64,000 nucleotides of DNA from Chaetoderma sp. LZ-2023a (lineage: Eukaryota; Mollusca; Caudofoveata; Chaetodermatida; Chaetodermatidae), in the NCBI GenBank assembly GCA_034401795.1, contig CM067370.1, forward strand, positions 59,135,333 through 59,199,332. Reading direction: 5' to 3'. The position numbers were made by a program, and so were the translations under genes. Shown here piece after piece: positions 35,883 to 47,029 of this stretch (positions are counted from its first letter, which is position 1; each line of letters opens with the position of its first letter). The notes beneath the pieces are model-generated. The model ran no database searches, had not been told where the DNA came from, and saw nothing but the letters and a program-made list of their open reading frames with translations.

Positions 35883-37540
35883 CACCTGTGCAAAAGTTAA
35901 GCACCAGCAAAAACAATAGAACGTAGAAACATGATGGTACAACTAGGCTGCCATACTTTTTGTCCCCGCGTTAGCTGACATAATTCCAAGTACGAAATGC
36001 ACATGCATGCATGACTTCACGCCGCTTGATGTCCGTGCGTGGCGGGAAACAGCACACGTGTTCAGTTATGTAAAAGTCCAGTTTGAGGTGTAGAACATTA
36101 CATACAGATTTAGGCGACAAGATTAGGAATTTTGTGTTCATGACCGTGGTTTATTTGTAGAGAGAGAATTAGCTCTTGATTGTGAACCACTATGGCAAGA
36201 CGAAGGTTAAGTGATCGTGTGAAATGGCAAACCATAGGCATGCATACCACTGGTATGTCATGCAGAGAGATTGGCAGACAGCTGAACATTAACCATACTG
36301 TAATCAGTCGTTTGATTGCAAAACATGGGCAAACTAACGAGGTGAAGGACAGGCCTAGATCTGGAAGACCGAAGAAGACTACTGCCCGTGATGATCGAGC
36401 CCTAGTACGCCTTGTTAGGAGATCTCCATTCACCAACAGCAGAGTGCTCAGCCAGCAATGGGAAACGCGCAATAGAGTGTCAATGTCTACCGTCAAAAGG
36501 AGACTGTATGCTGCTGGCATGAAAGCTAGGAGACCTGTCAGACGTCCTCTCCTCACTGCACACCACAAAGAGGAGCGTCTGAGGTGGTGCAACGAAAGAA
36601 GACACTGGAACATGAGATCCTGGAGACGGGTACACTGGTCCGATGAAAGTCGGTTCCTGCTTCATGCCACAGATGGTCGAACTCGTGTATGGAGGTCCAG
36701 ACGCACGGCGTACGACCAACGTAACATCATGGAAGAAGTTCCATTTGGTGGAGGTTCTGTTATGATATGGGGGTGCATCTCATTTGATTGTAAGCTGGAT
36801 CTGTTGAGTGTACCTGGAACACTAAATGGACAAAGATATCAAGATTCCATACTGGATAGAGTTGTGGTCCCTCATTTTGTAAATCATGCACCTGGAACCC
36901 ACCCTATATTCATGGATGACAACGCCCGACCACTTCGTGCTAGAGCTGTGCATGAATACCTCCGCCAGAATGCCATCGAAACCCTACCATGGCCAGCAAG
37001 GAGCCCTGACATGAACCCTATTGAGCATATCTGGGACATTCTGGGAAACATGGTGAGGAGGGAGGGATCCTCCTGTGCAGAACCTACAGGAATTAACAGA
37101 CGCACTCCATCTTGAATGGCAACGAATACCACAATGGCGTATCAGTCGGTTGGTGACCAGCATGAGACGTCGTGTCCAGGCAGTCATCCAGGCACAAGGT
37201 GGATATACCCGGTATTAATAATGACAGTCTCAAACTCGTGCACAGATGTTAAACTTCGTTTTCAGACACCATTAATGACAATCTAGCCACGTGTGTCAAC
37301 TGTAGGGCAATAGTTGTCAGTTGTGTCAACGTAACCATATTCAGGCCTCGTTTTCAAGTTCGAACAAAAACATACAGTGTTTCCCCACCATCATAATCAG
37401 CATTCCTCTAGTTGCATTATTACCTCTTGCACTAAGATGGATGGGTACATAAATGTTTATGCTATTGCTTTCTTCATAGCACATGAATATACCCTCGCAT
37501 GTGCGTAAAAATAGGGTGGTGCTTAACTTTTGCACAGGTG
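35883..37540 (+). mobile_element. Tc1-like DNA transposon, 1.66 kb, antisense in Piwi intron
   Basis: Terminal inverted repeats of 24 bp match exactly: CACCTGTGCAAAAGTTAAGC ACCA at the left, and its inverse TGGTGCTTAACTTTTGCACA GGTG at the right. TA flanks both ends, as expected for Tc1/mariner, although both borders sit in TATATA runs. The element carries one transposase gene on the plus strand and interrupts sequence that resumes as an R1 repeat at about 37,553. Intact ends and an almost intact gene suggest a fairly recent arrival. Confidence 0.92.
36192..37218 (+). pseudogene. Tc1-family transposase, one frameshift from intact
   Basis: The start ATG opens MARRRLSDRVKWQTIGMHTT. A paired helix-turn-helix region covers about residues 1-110, including GRPKKTT, an AT-hook-like/nuclear-signal motif. 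The catalytic residues are D in HWSDESRF, D in MDDNARP, and E in SPDMNPIEHIWD. Exactly 34 residues separate the last two, the DD34E signature of Tc1. At about 37,055-37,065 a G-rich run shifts the frame, so the long frame ends at 37,115. In the other frame the expected tail (DPPVQNLQEL, then ALHLEWQRIPQWRISRLVTS) continues to TAA at 37,216-37,218. The full length would be near the family's usual 340 residues. Sequencing error in the G run cannot be excluded. Confidence 0.9.
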
Positions 37541-38270
37541 TATATATATCGTCCCAGTGGTTCGCTAGAAGACATTTTAAATTTCCCATTGCTTTAGTAT
37601 GGGTGCCTTTGGCAGGAAAATAGTCCAAGATGGTCGCCAAACTGTCTATTCAACAATTTCAAAAATTGCAAATTTGAGCTCAGAATACCCAAAAACATAT
37701 ATAGAACCAATTTTGGCCTCAAGATCCATCAAATAAAAAATCTAATGTAGCCGCCAAACACGCTACATTTTCATTGGCCCACGGCAGCCATGTATTTTGA
37801 CGGATCAACTTCCGTTGAACAAACTTTAATGGCCCTTAGTTCATAATCATATCTCCCCAAATTTCGGCCTGATCCCTTCAGGGGTTCTGGAGAAGTCGTT
37901 TTCAATAAAACTAGGCCATTCAAGATGGCTGCCGAACCAGTTGGTTAATCGAGTCTTCATGAACAAACTTGGCTTACCTTTTTCCCTAGATGAGGTTTCA
38001 TGAGTTTTGAATCGATTCCCCCAGCGGTTTCGGAGATTCTTAACGTTACCTAAAATTGGAAGAAATCCAAGATGGCCGCTGGCCAAATTCGCCGATTGGC
38101 TTCATTTGAACAAACTTGGATCCCTATGCCCTAAGGATACTTCCTGGCACATATAATTGAAATAGGCCCAGTGGTTCTTGAGAAGCGTTTAAAGGAAAAG
38201 TTGACGGACGACGGATGGTCGCCACGGCGTAAGCTCACTTGGCCTTTCAGGCCAGGTGAGCTAAAAACTA
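37541..38270. repeat. R1-family repeat (right part) in Piwi intron
   Basis: Begins within R1 text (CCCAGTGGTTCGCTAGAAGA) and ends TTTCAGGCCAGGTGAGCTAA. Contains AAGATGGCCGCTGGCC and ATGCCCTAAGGATACTTCCT phrases. Confidence 0.7.
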
Positions 38271-39640
38271 TCACAAACCCCGTTATATTTGACAAATTAA
38301 AAGGTTGATAGATTTTGACACTTGTAAACATTTCGGAAGTCATAAATTTGACATGTCAAAATGTTCATGGTATTACACCATGGCATGGGACTCAATGAGC
38401 TGCTGCGAGCTATTAACAAGAAAATCCAAGGTGGCAAGCAAGAAAATTGCCCCACTCAATATTCTCATTCGATTTCTTGAAGCCTATCATCATAGGACCA
38501 TTCCACCCAAATGTGTTTGATATCGAGCCATAGTAGTTGTGGTAGCGATTTAAAGGCTTCTGAAAATTTTTTGGAATGTCCAAGGCGGCTGGTAAAAAAA
38601 ACCCCATCTACCAATCAAAATTCACTTAACCGTGCCTAAAACTGTTTCTATCCATTTCCTATAGGATTTCCGGAAGTCTTGAAAATCACAGGTGGCCACC
38701 AGAAAAATCAACCAATCAAAATTCTAAGGTCCAGATTCTACCACTGTAGGATCACCAAAGTCAAATTTGGATAAAATCCGCCGAGCTGTTAAGGAGATGT
38801 GTTTTGACAATTTCCAGTAAATATTTCATAAAAGATTTTCACCCAAAAGATTGACCAATCAAAATTCTGAATAGAGCATCTGGAGCCTACTGACATAGGA
38901 TCGTTCCAGCCAAATTTTGTTGAAATCCATGAAGCGGTTGAGGAGATGCATTTTGACAATTTCCAGTAAATTTTTCATACTATCTAAGATTTTCACCCAA
39001 ACAAATTGATCGATCAAAATTCTGAATAGACATCTTGACAAATTTGGTTGAAATATGTCATGGCTATGGAGGAGTAGCATTTTGATAATTTCCGGTAGAC
39101 TTTTCATAAAATCTAAGATTTTCACCCCAAAAAATTGATCAATTAAAATTCTGAATAGAAGCTCCAGAGCCTACCATCATAGAACCCATCTTGTCAAATT
39201 TGGTTGAAATATGTCAAGCAGCTAAGGAGTAGCATTTTGACCATTTCCAGTAGATTTTTCATAAAATCTAAGATTTCCAGCCAAAAAATTTATCAATCAA
39301 AATTCTGAATAGAGGTTTTAGAACCTATCACCATAGAATCCATCGGGTCACATTTGGTTGAAATAAGTCAAGGGACTATGGAGGAGTAGCATTTTGAACA
39401 TTTCTGGTAAATTTTTCATAAAATCTAAGGTTTTCACAAAAACAAAATTTGATCAATCAACATTCTGAACACATGTTCTAGAATCTATCACAATACACTC
39501 CATCTGGCCAAATTTTGTTGAAATAAGTCAAGCGACTATGGAGGAGTTGCATTTTGACCATTTCCGGTAAATCTTTCATAAAATCTAAGGTTTTCACTAA
39601 AAAAAATTCACAAATCAAAATTTGGGAAAAACGCCTGGAG
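38271..39640. repeat. R3 tandem units, about 145 bp, six to seven copies from about 38,680
   Basis: Units repeat AATCAAAATTCTGAATAGA, CTACCACCATAGGATCC-like, AAATTTGGTTGAAATATGTC and TTTTTCATAAAATCTAAGAT. Copies are diverged by point changes and small gaps. A unique 400-bp lead-in shows no gene. Confidence 0.75.
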
Positions 39641-40008
39641 GATACCAGTGTCATGGTGCTATTAGGCCAGGTATAGGGAATTCTGCATGGAATTATATAT
39701 TGATTTTATCCAGCATAAACTAGAATGCTCCTAATTATGACCAGCTGAATCATATGAAATCAAGCGTGACGATTCTAGGAATATAGTGGTTAGAGGACAA
39801 TAGCCCAATTAATAGCCAGAACAATTAAAGCACCCAGCCTGCAGTGTGGACATGATAAACCACAGTATTCCAAGACATGTATATGCTGAACGTTTATATA
39901 TAATAACATACTTAAGAAAATACATGTTTATAATCCAATAACCATTTTCATTCTGAATCCCCACAAACATGATTTCAAGACATTGGCATATTAAGAAACC
40001 TGCATATT

Positions 40009-40090
40009 ATTTCGGAAATGATTTGACTGAAAGTTGTTGCTGCCTCAAGCAGAAACAACTTTCACTTTGATTATTTTCAAGTCATCAGGA
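40009..40090. repeat. F2 foldback element
   Basis: AATGATTTGACTGAAAGTTG and CAACTTTCACTTTGATTATT pair around GCTGCCTCAAGCAGAAA. Confidence 0.65.
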
Positions 40091-40840
40091 TTTTCTGATT
40101 TTGTCAGAGTAAAATACTGTCAACACATATACAGAATGAGTGGTTAATTATATTTATTTCATAGAATTGCATAAATCCTGTATTCACAAATACTATTAGT
40201 AAAAACTAATTTTGGATATGTTCTGAACTTATTTTGAACATGTCTCTTCACTACCTTCCTGTTTACCTTAACTACCACTACCTATAAAATGTAAATGAAT
40301 TTGTATATTTGACAGACAGTGAGTGAGAGAATCAGTGAGATTCAGAGCCAGAGATATAGAGATAGATAGATAGATAGTAGACATAGATCTAAGCCAGAAT
40401 AGTAGATAGATATAACGTTCGTAGTTTGTATAGAGATTTTGTATCAACATCAGTTTGTGCATAGAGTCAATTTACAATTATTAAAAGTTCAAGTCATTTA
40501 TTATTTGAAGAACCGTCTTGTTGAATACTATTGAAGTGTCTTCACCCATTTTCGCCTGCCACCTCAGCATGGCAATTTCTGAAGTGTAGCAGAGCCATTA
40601 CTACCAAGCTAATCCCCCGTGTTTCGAGATAGGTGGAAATTAGCTTCGCTACATCAGCATAGGATCCTCCCAGCCAAATTTGGTTGAAATTGGTCAAATC
40701 ATTAAGGAGAACAGGGTTCATACAACTGCCAGGGATTTTTATTCAAGGACTTTTCAAGGGCTTTCAAGGCTAACAATGCCAATTTTTCAAGGGCTCTAAA
40801 CTCGGCCTCAAACATAAGCGCCCATATGAATATGATCTCC

Positions 40841-41045
40841 TTAACCCTTTAATGGTCAATGTTGGTCAAGAAAATTTAAATACTTGCTTATTTAATGCCT
40901 ATTTGTAGGCCAAGAAGATTATTTTTGAAAATTCACCATTGAAATGACTGGTTAGGTTATCGAGCCAGTCGTAAATTTTCTTGACTTGCACATAGACATT
41001 CCCCAAGACCACTGTAGAGGTCAGGCTTGACCATTAAAGGGCTAA
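40841..41045. mobile_element. F1 foldback MITE, best-preserved copy
   Basis: Left end TTAACCCTTTAATGGTCAAT; right end TTGACCATTAAAGGGCTAA. These are inverse copies bounded by TTAA/CTAA. Inside are GCCAAGAAGATTATTTTTGA and the GACTGGTTAGGTTATCGAGC hairpin. Confidence 0.85.
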
Positions 41046-41474
41046 AGACTACATTCAGAACAGTTCAGTCATATGGTTTTTGTGAAGTATTATTTCTATT
41101 ACCTAGCCCGTTGAGATGTCAGATTCTTAAATTTCAAATTTCATTCCTCCCTTATTTATAACTGAGGTCCATTTTTGTTAACAATGTTGAATGATGTAAG
41201 CTGTCGCTGTCAATTAGACAGCACCAGCTTTCAGCAACATCATTTCCAAAATGTGCACCAGCACTGTAACAATTAACCTTTTGACATATGTGTGATATTT
41301 TGGTCAATCCGTTTAGCTGGTTGGTAGGACAGAGATAAAATGACTAATAAGCGCTAAACATGCTAAATGACAATTCAATGACTGCCAAGGTTTTCCATAA
41401 CCAGAATTCCATGACCTAGATGAGGACTAATTATATAGTGATATATGGCCCAAAATCTCTGAGCAGGGGAAATA

Positions 41475-44400
41475 CTAGTAGGTGGGTCAATATACCATTC
41501 GAACCCAAAAAAATTCTAACAAAAGTTCTGTCAACGGTTTTTGGCCCTACTGGATGTGGGGAATGACAAAAAAGTCTACCAAAATCTGACCCCCCCCGGA
41601 AGTGGGTTAAAACTAGGTCAGTTCCAAGATGGCCGCCATCAGCCCTTAAAATCACAAAAATAGTTATAACTTCCTTAATTTTTGTGATAGAACAGTGATT
41701 CTTGTTTCTCCCCCATGGTTTTCAGGGGTAAGCAATTCACTGGTGTCAATAAACTTCCAACCCGACCAATAAAAACTAACAAAAACCACAAATCCAAGAT
41801 GGTGGCCAGCAATAAAGGGTGAAATGGCAATACTAATAATAAATAGATTATTGACGTAGACCATGGGCACAGCATTACAGATGTATCAGTAGAATGCACT
41901 TCAGATGTATCTAATTAATTGACCAGCTATAGTTTCTTTATGGACATTATAATTAGCTGATATTAATAACTGAACACAGGTCTGAAAGGCTAAACTCGCA
42001 ATCTCAATATTTCTCCTCATAACCGTCCTCTAATTCCTCAGAAACCTGGTTGGCCCGATTGGCACAAGACGTAAGTTGGCATGATCCACATGCAGAAGTG
42101 CATGGAAGCCCGCTTCTTCTACAACTGCAACGAGGGGTACTGTAACAAGTTGTGCAATTGCAATGTACCATTTACAGTAGAGTGTCTGGTGTAGCATTCA
42201 AATTAGACATTTTTGGTACAAGTTGATAGTCTGCAAGTCTCCAACCCCAGTCCAAAGGATTAATGCCCCTCTCCATCCCCATCCAAGTCATGGTCTGATA
42301 GTACACCCTGAGACAATGGTATTTGGTGGAAGATTCAGTTGGGGGGGGGGGGACATTCCGGTGTAATGAATGATTTAGCGCAGGCGACTTTCTTAGTAAA
42401 TATGTCATAACGCAAGGCTGCCAGAGAGCAGGTGCTCTTCCCACCAGAAATAACACCATAAACATGAGACGTTGAATTACATCCAATGAATGCATGCAAG
42501 AATAACATTTGTGTACACAACTCACTGCCAAGAAGATGCTTTATCCAATTGATGTTGTACACTTTTGGAATACCTCTTGACTGATTGTCCAATCTAAAAT
42601 AGAGTGGCTTCTGATCTGCTGGAGTGTAATGGAGAAGAAAAATCAACAGGTCAGTGTCCTCTCCAATTAGAGTGGTGGAATGCATAGATGCTGTGGCAAC
42701 TGTAGCCTTAGCAATATCCACATCAACGCCCCCATCTGCCTGAATGACAGTACAACCCACTCTCTTCAGTTCGTCACTTATTAAACTGATTAGTTGCTGC
42801 TTATTAGTTTCTTCCCTTAAAACTCGATTTCACTGGTGAAGTTCACAATTGGATAAATAATGGTTTGTCCCCGTCTCTGGTGTGTGTTATCCTTGATCGA
42901 AGGACCTGCCCCATAACCGTCAAACACAACAGTTGCTGCCCCCTAGTGCCTACTTGGCTATTTTACCGTAGGTATCTCCTCTTACCCACTTTAGCTTGTG
43001 CAGTAAGGAGCCTCCATCAAGCACATATCTTTCAGTCTACGGGATGGTGTTTGATGTTGCTTCACTTGATGGCATCTTGTTACAGTGGTCAGTGATGGCG
43101 TGGACAAATTGAGGTTTGTCAGCCTTTCTCAAGATGTTATTGTCCTCAAAAAGGGATGGCGGATATGAACTCAGCTCGTATCTCATCCCCTACTCAAGAG
43201 ACAGATCTCTTGTCCTAGAAACCACAAGGAATCGTTGGAACAGTAGGTTAGGATCAATAATTCTGTCTGGAGCAACCTTCACAGCAGATGAAGTTCCCAG
43301 GGTCTTAGCTTTATCTTTCCTCTTAAAAGAGAATGAAAATACTGGCTGTCCAATCATTCTGTCAATAATGTTTCATCCAATGGATTCATATTCATGTACA
43401 TTGATGCCTTCTTTTGCCACTATACCACTAATGATGTTTCTCAATGCAAGGTCATAGGAGAAAGGTGAACATGAAGTTAGCTTTGTGCTTATCTTTAAAG
43501 GGTCTGATGGATCCCTTTGAATCCTTGCATCAGTCGAATCTTTGTGTTGTTCGCTTGTGGTGTATGCGAGATGATTGAACTCCTGCATGGCAATGTTGAA
43601 CTTAGACATTATAGGGGCTGAGATTGTCCACAAGGTTCGCTGTTCTTCCGTCATCTTACTGCCATGGTCAAGCCGCCTGTGCTTTTTACTGACCTCACAA
43701 GTGTTTGCTCAATGACTAGATCGCAACTGAAGCCTGATTTGTTCAGTGAATAATATAGAAGCCATCTTGAAACTTCCTGTAGACTTCAAGTAGTTATAAT
43801 ATCCTCTTGCAGCAAATATCGGCAAGGCATCAGCAACAGAACGCAAGTGATTCACCCAAGACTCAGTGCGATCTGCCTTGATCAGTGCTCGTGCAGTACC
43901 TAGCACCCGCTGATAATACATTCTCTCTCTCTCCTCTACTAGGGAAGCGAATTCAGGATTTTCACCAGCTACAGATTTTACAGTCATTTCATGAAGACCC
44001 TTGTCCACCCGCAGATGTCCATCAAATGCCCTTTCAACGGATTTACCAGTCACCATATATATATATATATGCACTACAGCATTTTCATTGTATACTACTT
44101 CCAGAATGTTTTTATGTCATGTTCCCTCCATCAGTGTACCTAATGCTCCAAGCAGATTCATGAGCAAGTGGAAATTACCAAACCATAGTACTATTTCTTT
44201 CAAGTGACTTCTGTGGCGCAGCTCTGATGAGCTCAGCAGCTTTTAAGTACAGGGACTGGTCAAACGTTATCACTTGGGAGGGAGGGGGGGGGGGGGGGGG
44301 GGGGGAGAGGGAAATGGTGTCTGAAGGCCATGTTGCTGAGGAACTCTAATGTGGACAAAATGCAAGTTTTGTCACCAGGATACATGTCGATCATGGGCAA

Positions 44401-45761
44401 ATACAGAATGGAAGATTGGCCGGGATGCGTATGTCCCTGATGAAGGATATGCATCATGCCCTGCCAATTCGGAACTGGTTGTTTGAAATGGAATGATAGC
44501 TCCCATAAGATATCAATCTTGGTGACATGGAAGTTCTTTAAACATGGTGTTTCGAAGAGCATGGGTGGCGAAGCGGTACTCTATAATATCAACTATGGAA
44601 ATCTTTACAATGTTCAGTTCTAAAATTGTTTGTATACTGACAAGAAGGCTTCTTTTCCTACCAGGGCTCAACGCGGCAATCATGCCCATCCCGTGAAATG
44701 TACTTTTACCGTCAATGCTAAGAATATTGTGATCAACATTGTCACCAGAAAATAACAATGACAAGTCCAATAGATCTGTGTCTTCAACTAGCAAATCTGG
44801 TGTGACACAGCTTGCAGCATTCTTTTCAAACCGGAGTACTTTACCATACGATGACCTATACCCCATCTCAAAAAGAGTGTCCACAAGGAATCTGGACTGA
44901 TACAGATGATGTACTTGCACTGCTAGTCCAATCTGTAATGGTGCAATAACAGCCCACGGTCTGGCTTGTCCAATACCGGCTACTTTGTGTTTGTTTGTTT
45001 TTTCAACAAATAGGTAGTTTAACATGTTTCGCAGTGTCTCTGGAAGGAAGCCCAAAGCAGAGACAAGTTTAAGTTCCTCAACATTTAGGTAGTGGTCAGT
45101 AACAGATGGTACCCTTTGTTTTAATGTCACTCCTGGCCAGCTTTGCTGGTGTCTTAATTATGGCTTTCTTTTGTACCTTTTCATCACCGTCTCTGCTCGT
45201 CTTTGTAGTAAGACCGGAGTAGATGTGTGTGTGATGGCGGCATCTCGGCGCATGCGTGCCCAAGAAAAGTACTTCCCTCGCCATTTCTACACAGGATTAC
45301 GGGTAATGTGACAACCAATCCATGAGAAACCCAAACCCTAGTTTGCAGTGTTTATTTTTTCACCTTTGGCTTCCTATAGGATTTGTATGAAACACATGGT
45401 ACACGATCCTGATTGTTGGCTGCCATATTGACCGCCACCTTGGATTTACAGATTCGACAGGGCTAAATCGATATTCCATGTGTGCCAATGAATTCCGTGA
45501 CCCTTAAAACCCTAGAGTAGACATATAAATTACTGTTTTACACCTAATAATAAGGAAGTTATAGCCATTTTCTTTATTTTCAAGATCAGTGGCGGCCATC
45601 TTGGATGGGACCCAGTTTTACCCCATTTCCAAGGGTCATATTTTGGTACTTTTTTCCTGCCATTCACTACATTGAATAAGTTAAAAAACCCACTGACAAA
45701 CGTTTTGTTAGAATTTTTGGGGGGTTAGGGTCTTTTTTTCATAAGTTGACCCGCCTATAGG
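41475..45761. mobile_element. 4.3-kb element with about 400-bp inverted repeats and a PIN/FEN-like ORF
   Basis: The left arm runs from CTAGTAGGTGGGTCAA (41,475). The right arm ends TTGACCCGCCTATAGG (45,746-45,761). Read inward they stay alignable for about 400 bp, sharing AAAAATTCTAACAAAA, CAAAAT.TGACCC, TCCAAGATGGCCGCCA and TATAACTTCCTTA. Between them lies one degenerate minus-strand coding region (42,172-45,284) with no recognised DDE transposase, RT or recombinase. The structure is that of a DNA transposon. I could not define a clear target duplication. Confidence 0.7.
42172..45284 (-). pseudogene. Uncharacterised element-borne protein with PIN/FEN-like nuclease motif, broken
   Basis: A chain of minus-strand frames follows one family order. 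It starts near 45,284, then IGQARPWAVIAPLQIGLAVQ and DNVDHNILSIDGKSTFHGMG (45,130-44,513), then VPNWQGMMHILHQGHTHPGQ (44,562-44,290), VITFDQSLYLKAAEL, and MVTGKSVERAFDGHLRVDKG then RTESWVNHLRSVADALPIF (44,074-43,709). It continues with HKDSTDARIQRDPSDP (43,654-43,373), PVFSFSFKRKDKAKTL, YVLDGGSLLHKLKWVRGDTY, and LIGEDTDLLIFLLHY then FLHAFIGCNSTSHVYGV (42,760-42,335). The acidic EDTDLL and GC(D/N)TTS motifs resemble PIN/FEN-type nuclease cores. Similar proteins are widespread in invertebrates but I know no assigned function. Several stops, frameshifts and a 24-base G tract (44,283-44,306) show decay. Confidence 0.6.
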
Positions 45762-45801
45762 CAAATATTGTCAATAATCATATACAATTATATAAATATT
45801 T

Positions 45802-45887
45802 TGCCGAATATTTTGAAACTAATTTAATTGGAGATGCAATGTCGCTGCTAGTGCTATAGGTAGTTATCAGTCATAAAATATTTAACA
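45802..45887. repeat. F2 foldback element (diverged)
   Basis: GCCGAATATTTTGAAACTAA at the left; CATAAAATATTTAACACA at the right. The inner arms are worn. Confidence 0.55.
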
Positions 45888-45915
45888 CATGTCTTAAAAT
45901 TGAGATTTTAAGCTT

Positions 45916-46104
45916 TTAACACCCAGACCAGCCACAAACAGCCTCTGAAGTGGTCTTGAGAAATGTCCATTTGCAGAGCAAGAGAAGACTTGCAATCAAA
46001 GCAGTCATTCCAGTGATAACATTTCCGAAAATAGTCTTCTCTTGCTTGTCAACTGGACATTTTCTATGAGAATTGAAACTTTCTTTTACAAATTGAAGGG
46101 TTAA
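45916..46104. mobile_element. F1 foldback MITE
   Basis: Opens TTAACACCCAGACC and closes TTGAAGGGTTAA. GCAAGAGAAGACT and AGTCTTCTCTTGC are inner arms. Confidence 0.78.
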
Positions 46105-46167
46105 TGGATTAATAATTAAATGCATGTTTATGTATAAATATACTTTTTATAATATTAAAAGCTGTGC

Positions 46168-46240
46168 TTACTGACTAATAATGTATACTGACTAATAATG
46201 TATACTGACTCATAATGTATACTGACTAATAATGTATGCT
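46168..46240. repeat. 17-bp tandem repeat, about four copies
   Basis: TACTGACTAATAATGTA repeats with one C-for-A change. Simple local expansion. Confidence 0.9.
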
Positions 46241-46377
46241 GCTTTATCATTTATTCCTCACGTGGCAAGTATTCAACTACTAATTCGTTTGAATGTTCTT
46301 GAAAAAGCCTTCAGTACAGACATGACAGAGTTTATTACAAAGGCATATGTTTGATTATGAATATGGCTGCAGATCTA

Positions 46378-47029
46378 TTATTTTCTAAGTTCAGAGAGTT
46401 TGCTTTCCATCTTCTCCTCGGTTTGCTTTAGCTGTAACTGTTTGTCTTTAGCACCACACCGGAGGGCATTAGCTTTACTTAGGAAAGAAAGCTGGGAAGT
46501 TACTTCTGCTTTATCAGAATACTCATCAGCTGATTTAATAAGGGCAGCGATGTCACTTGATAATCGCTGCTTTTTCCTTTTAATTTCTTCAATGGCTTTA
46601 ACAGCATGTCTTTTTTTTACTCTCTTCCTTTTTTTTCTCCTGCCTTTGTTTAATAAGATACTGTTCATATTTTTGCCTGGCCATGGCAGCTGACATGGTT
46701 AACTCTTTATCAATGTTGATATTTAGAATACCACCAACAGCCACAACTTTGTCACAAACAAGTCTCTGAGAAATAGTTGATACTTCATGAAGATTTTCTA
46801 CCTCTACTTCTTTATTGACCAAAAATCCACGTTCTACCTGCGCCTGTCCATGTGAGAGAACAAGCAGTAACTGGATTACATCATAGAGTTTACAAAATCT
46901 GTCATCACTACCCATAGACATATAAGTTAACAAGAACTTATCAACTCTGTCATTGCTGATGCTGAAATGTTTGAACTTATCTATACCAAATACTGGTATT
47001 TCATCAAAAAATCTATTATAGTCATTAAC
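46378..47029 (-). pseudogene. hAT-like transposase C-terminus, truncated by an R1 insertion
   Basis: The minus-strand frame from 47,029 reads VNDYNRFFDEIPVFGIDKFK and then LLLVLSHGQAQVERGFLVNK. The L-S-H-G-Q-A-x-V-E-R-G-F motif is the C-terminal dimerisation part of a hAT-type transposase. It continues with QRLVCDKVVAVGG and a Lys/Glu-rich coiled-coil tail. An A-rich run near 46,610-46,660 shifts the frame, after which the tail goes on (AIEEIKRKKQRLSSDIAALI) to a stop at 46,378. Upstream it is cut at 47,029 by the start of an R1 element, so the catalytic core is missing. A captured host exon is less likely. Confidence 0.68.

Larger units (their letters stand above)
39641..41474. other. Piwi intron sequence with foldback elements
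   Basis: Contains one F2 element (40,009-40,090), a small AGATA-rich run at 40,350-40,395, the first 130 bp of a CAGGGTTCATAC-ended MITE at about 40,709-40,840, and one F1 MITE. No exon recognised. Confidence 0.5.

Noticed and set aside
36110..36613. 167-codon minus-strand frame
   Set aside because: Complement of the Tc1 transposase coding strand.
42865..43457. Plus-strand frames opposite the PIN/FEN-like gene
   Set aside because: The minus-strand reading follows a coherent protein family in order; the plus frames do not.
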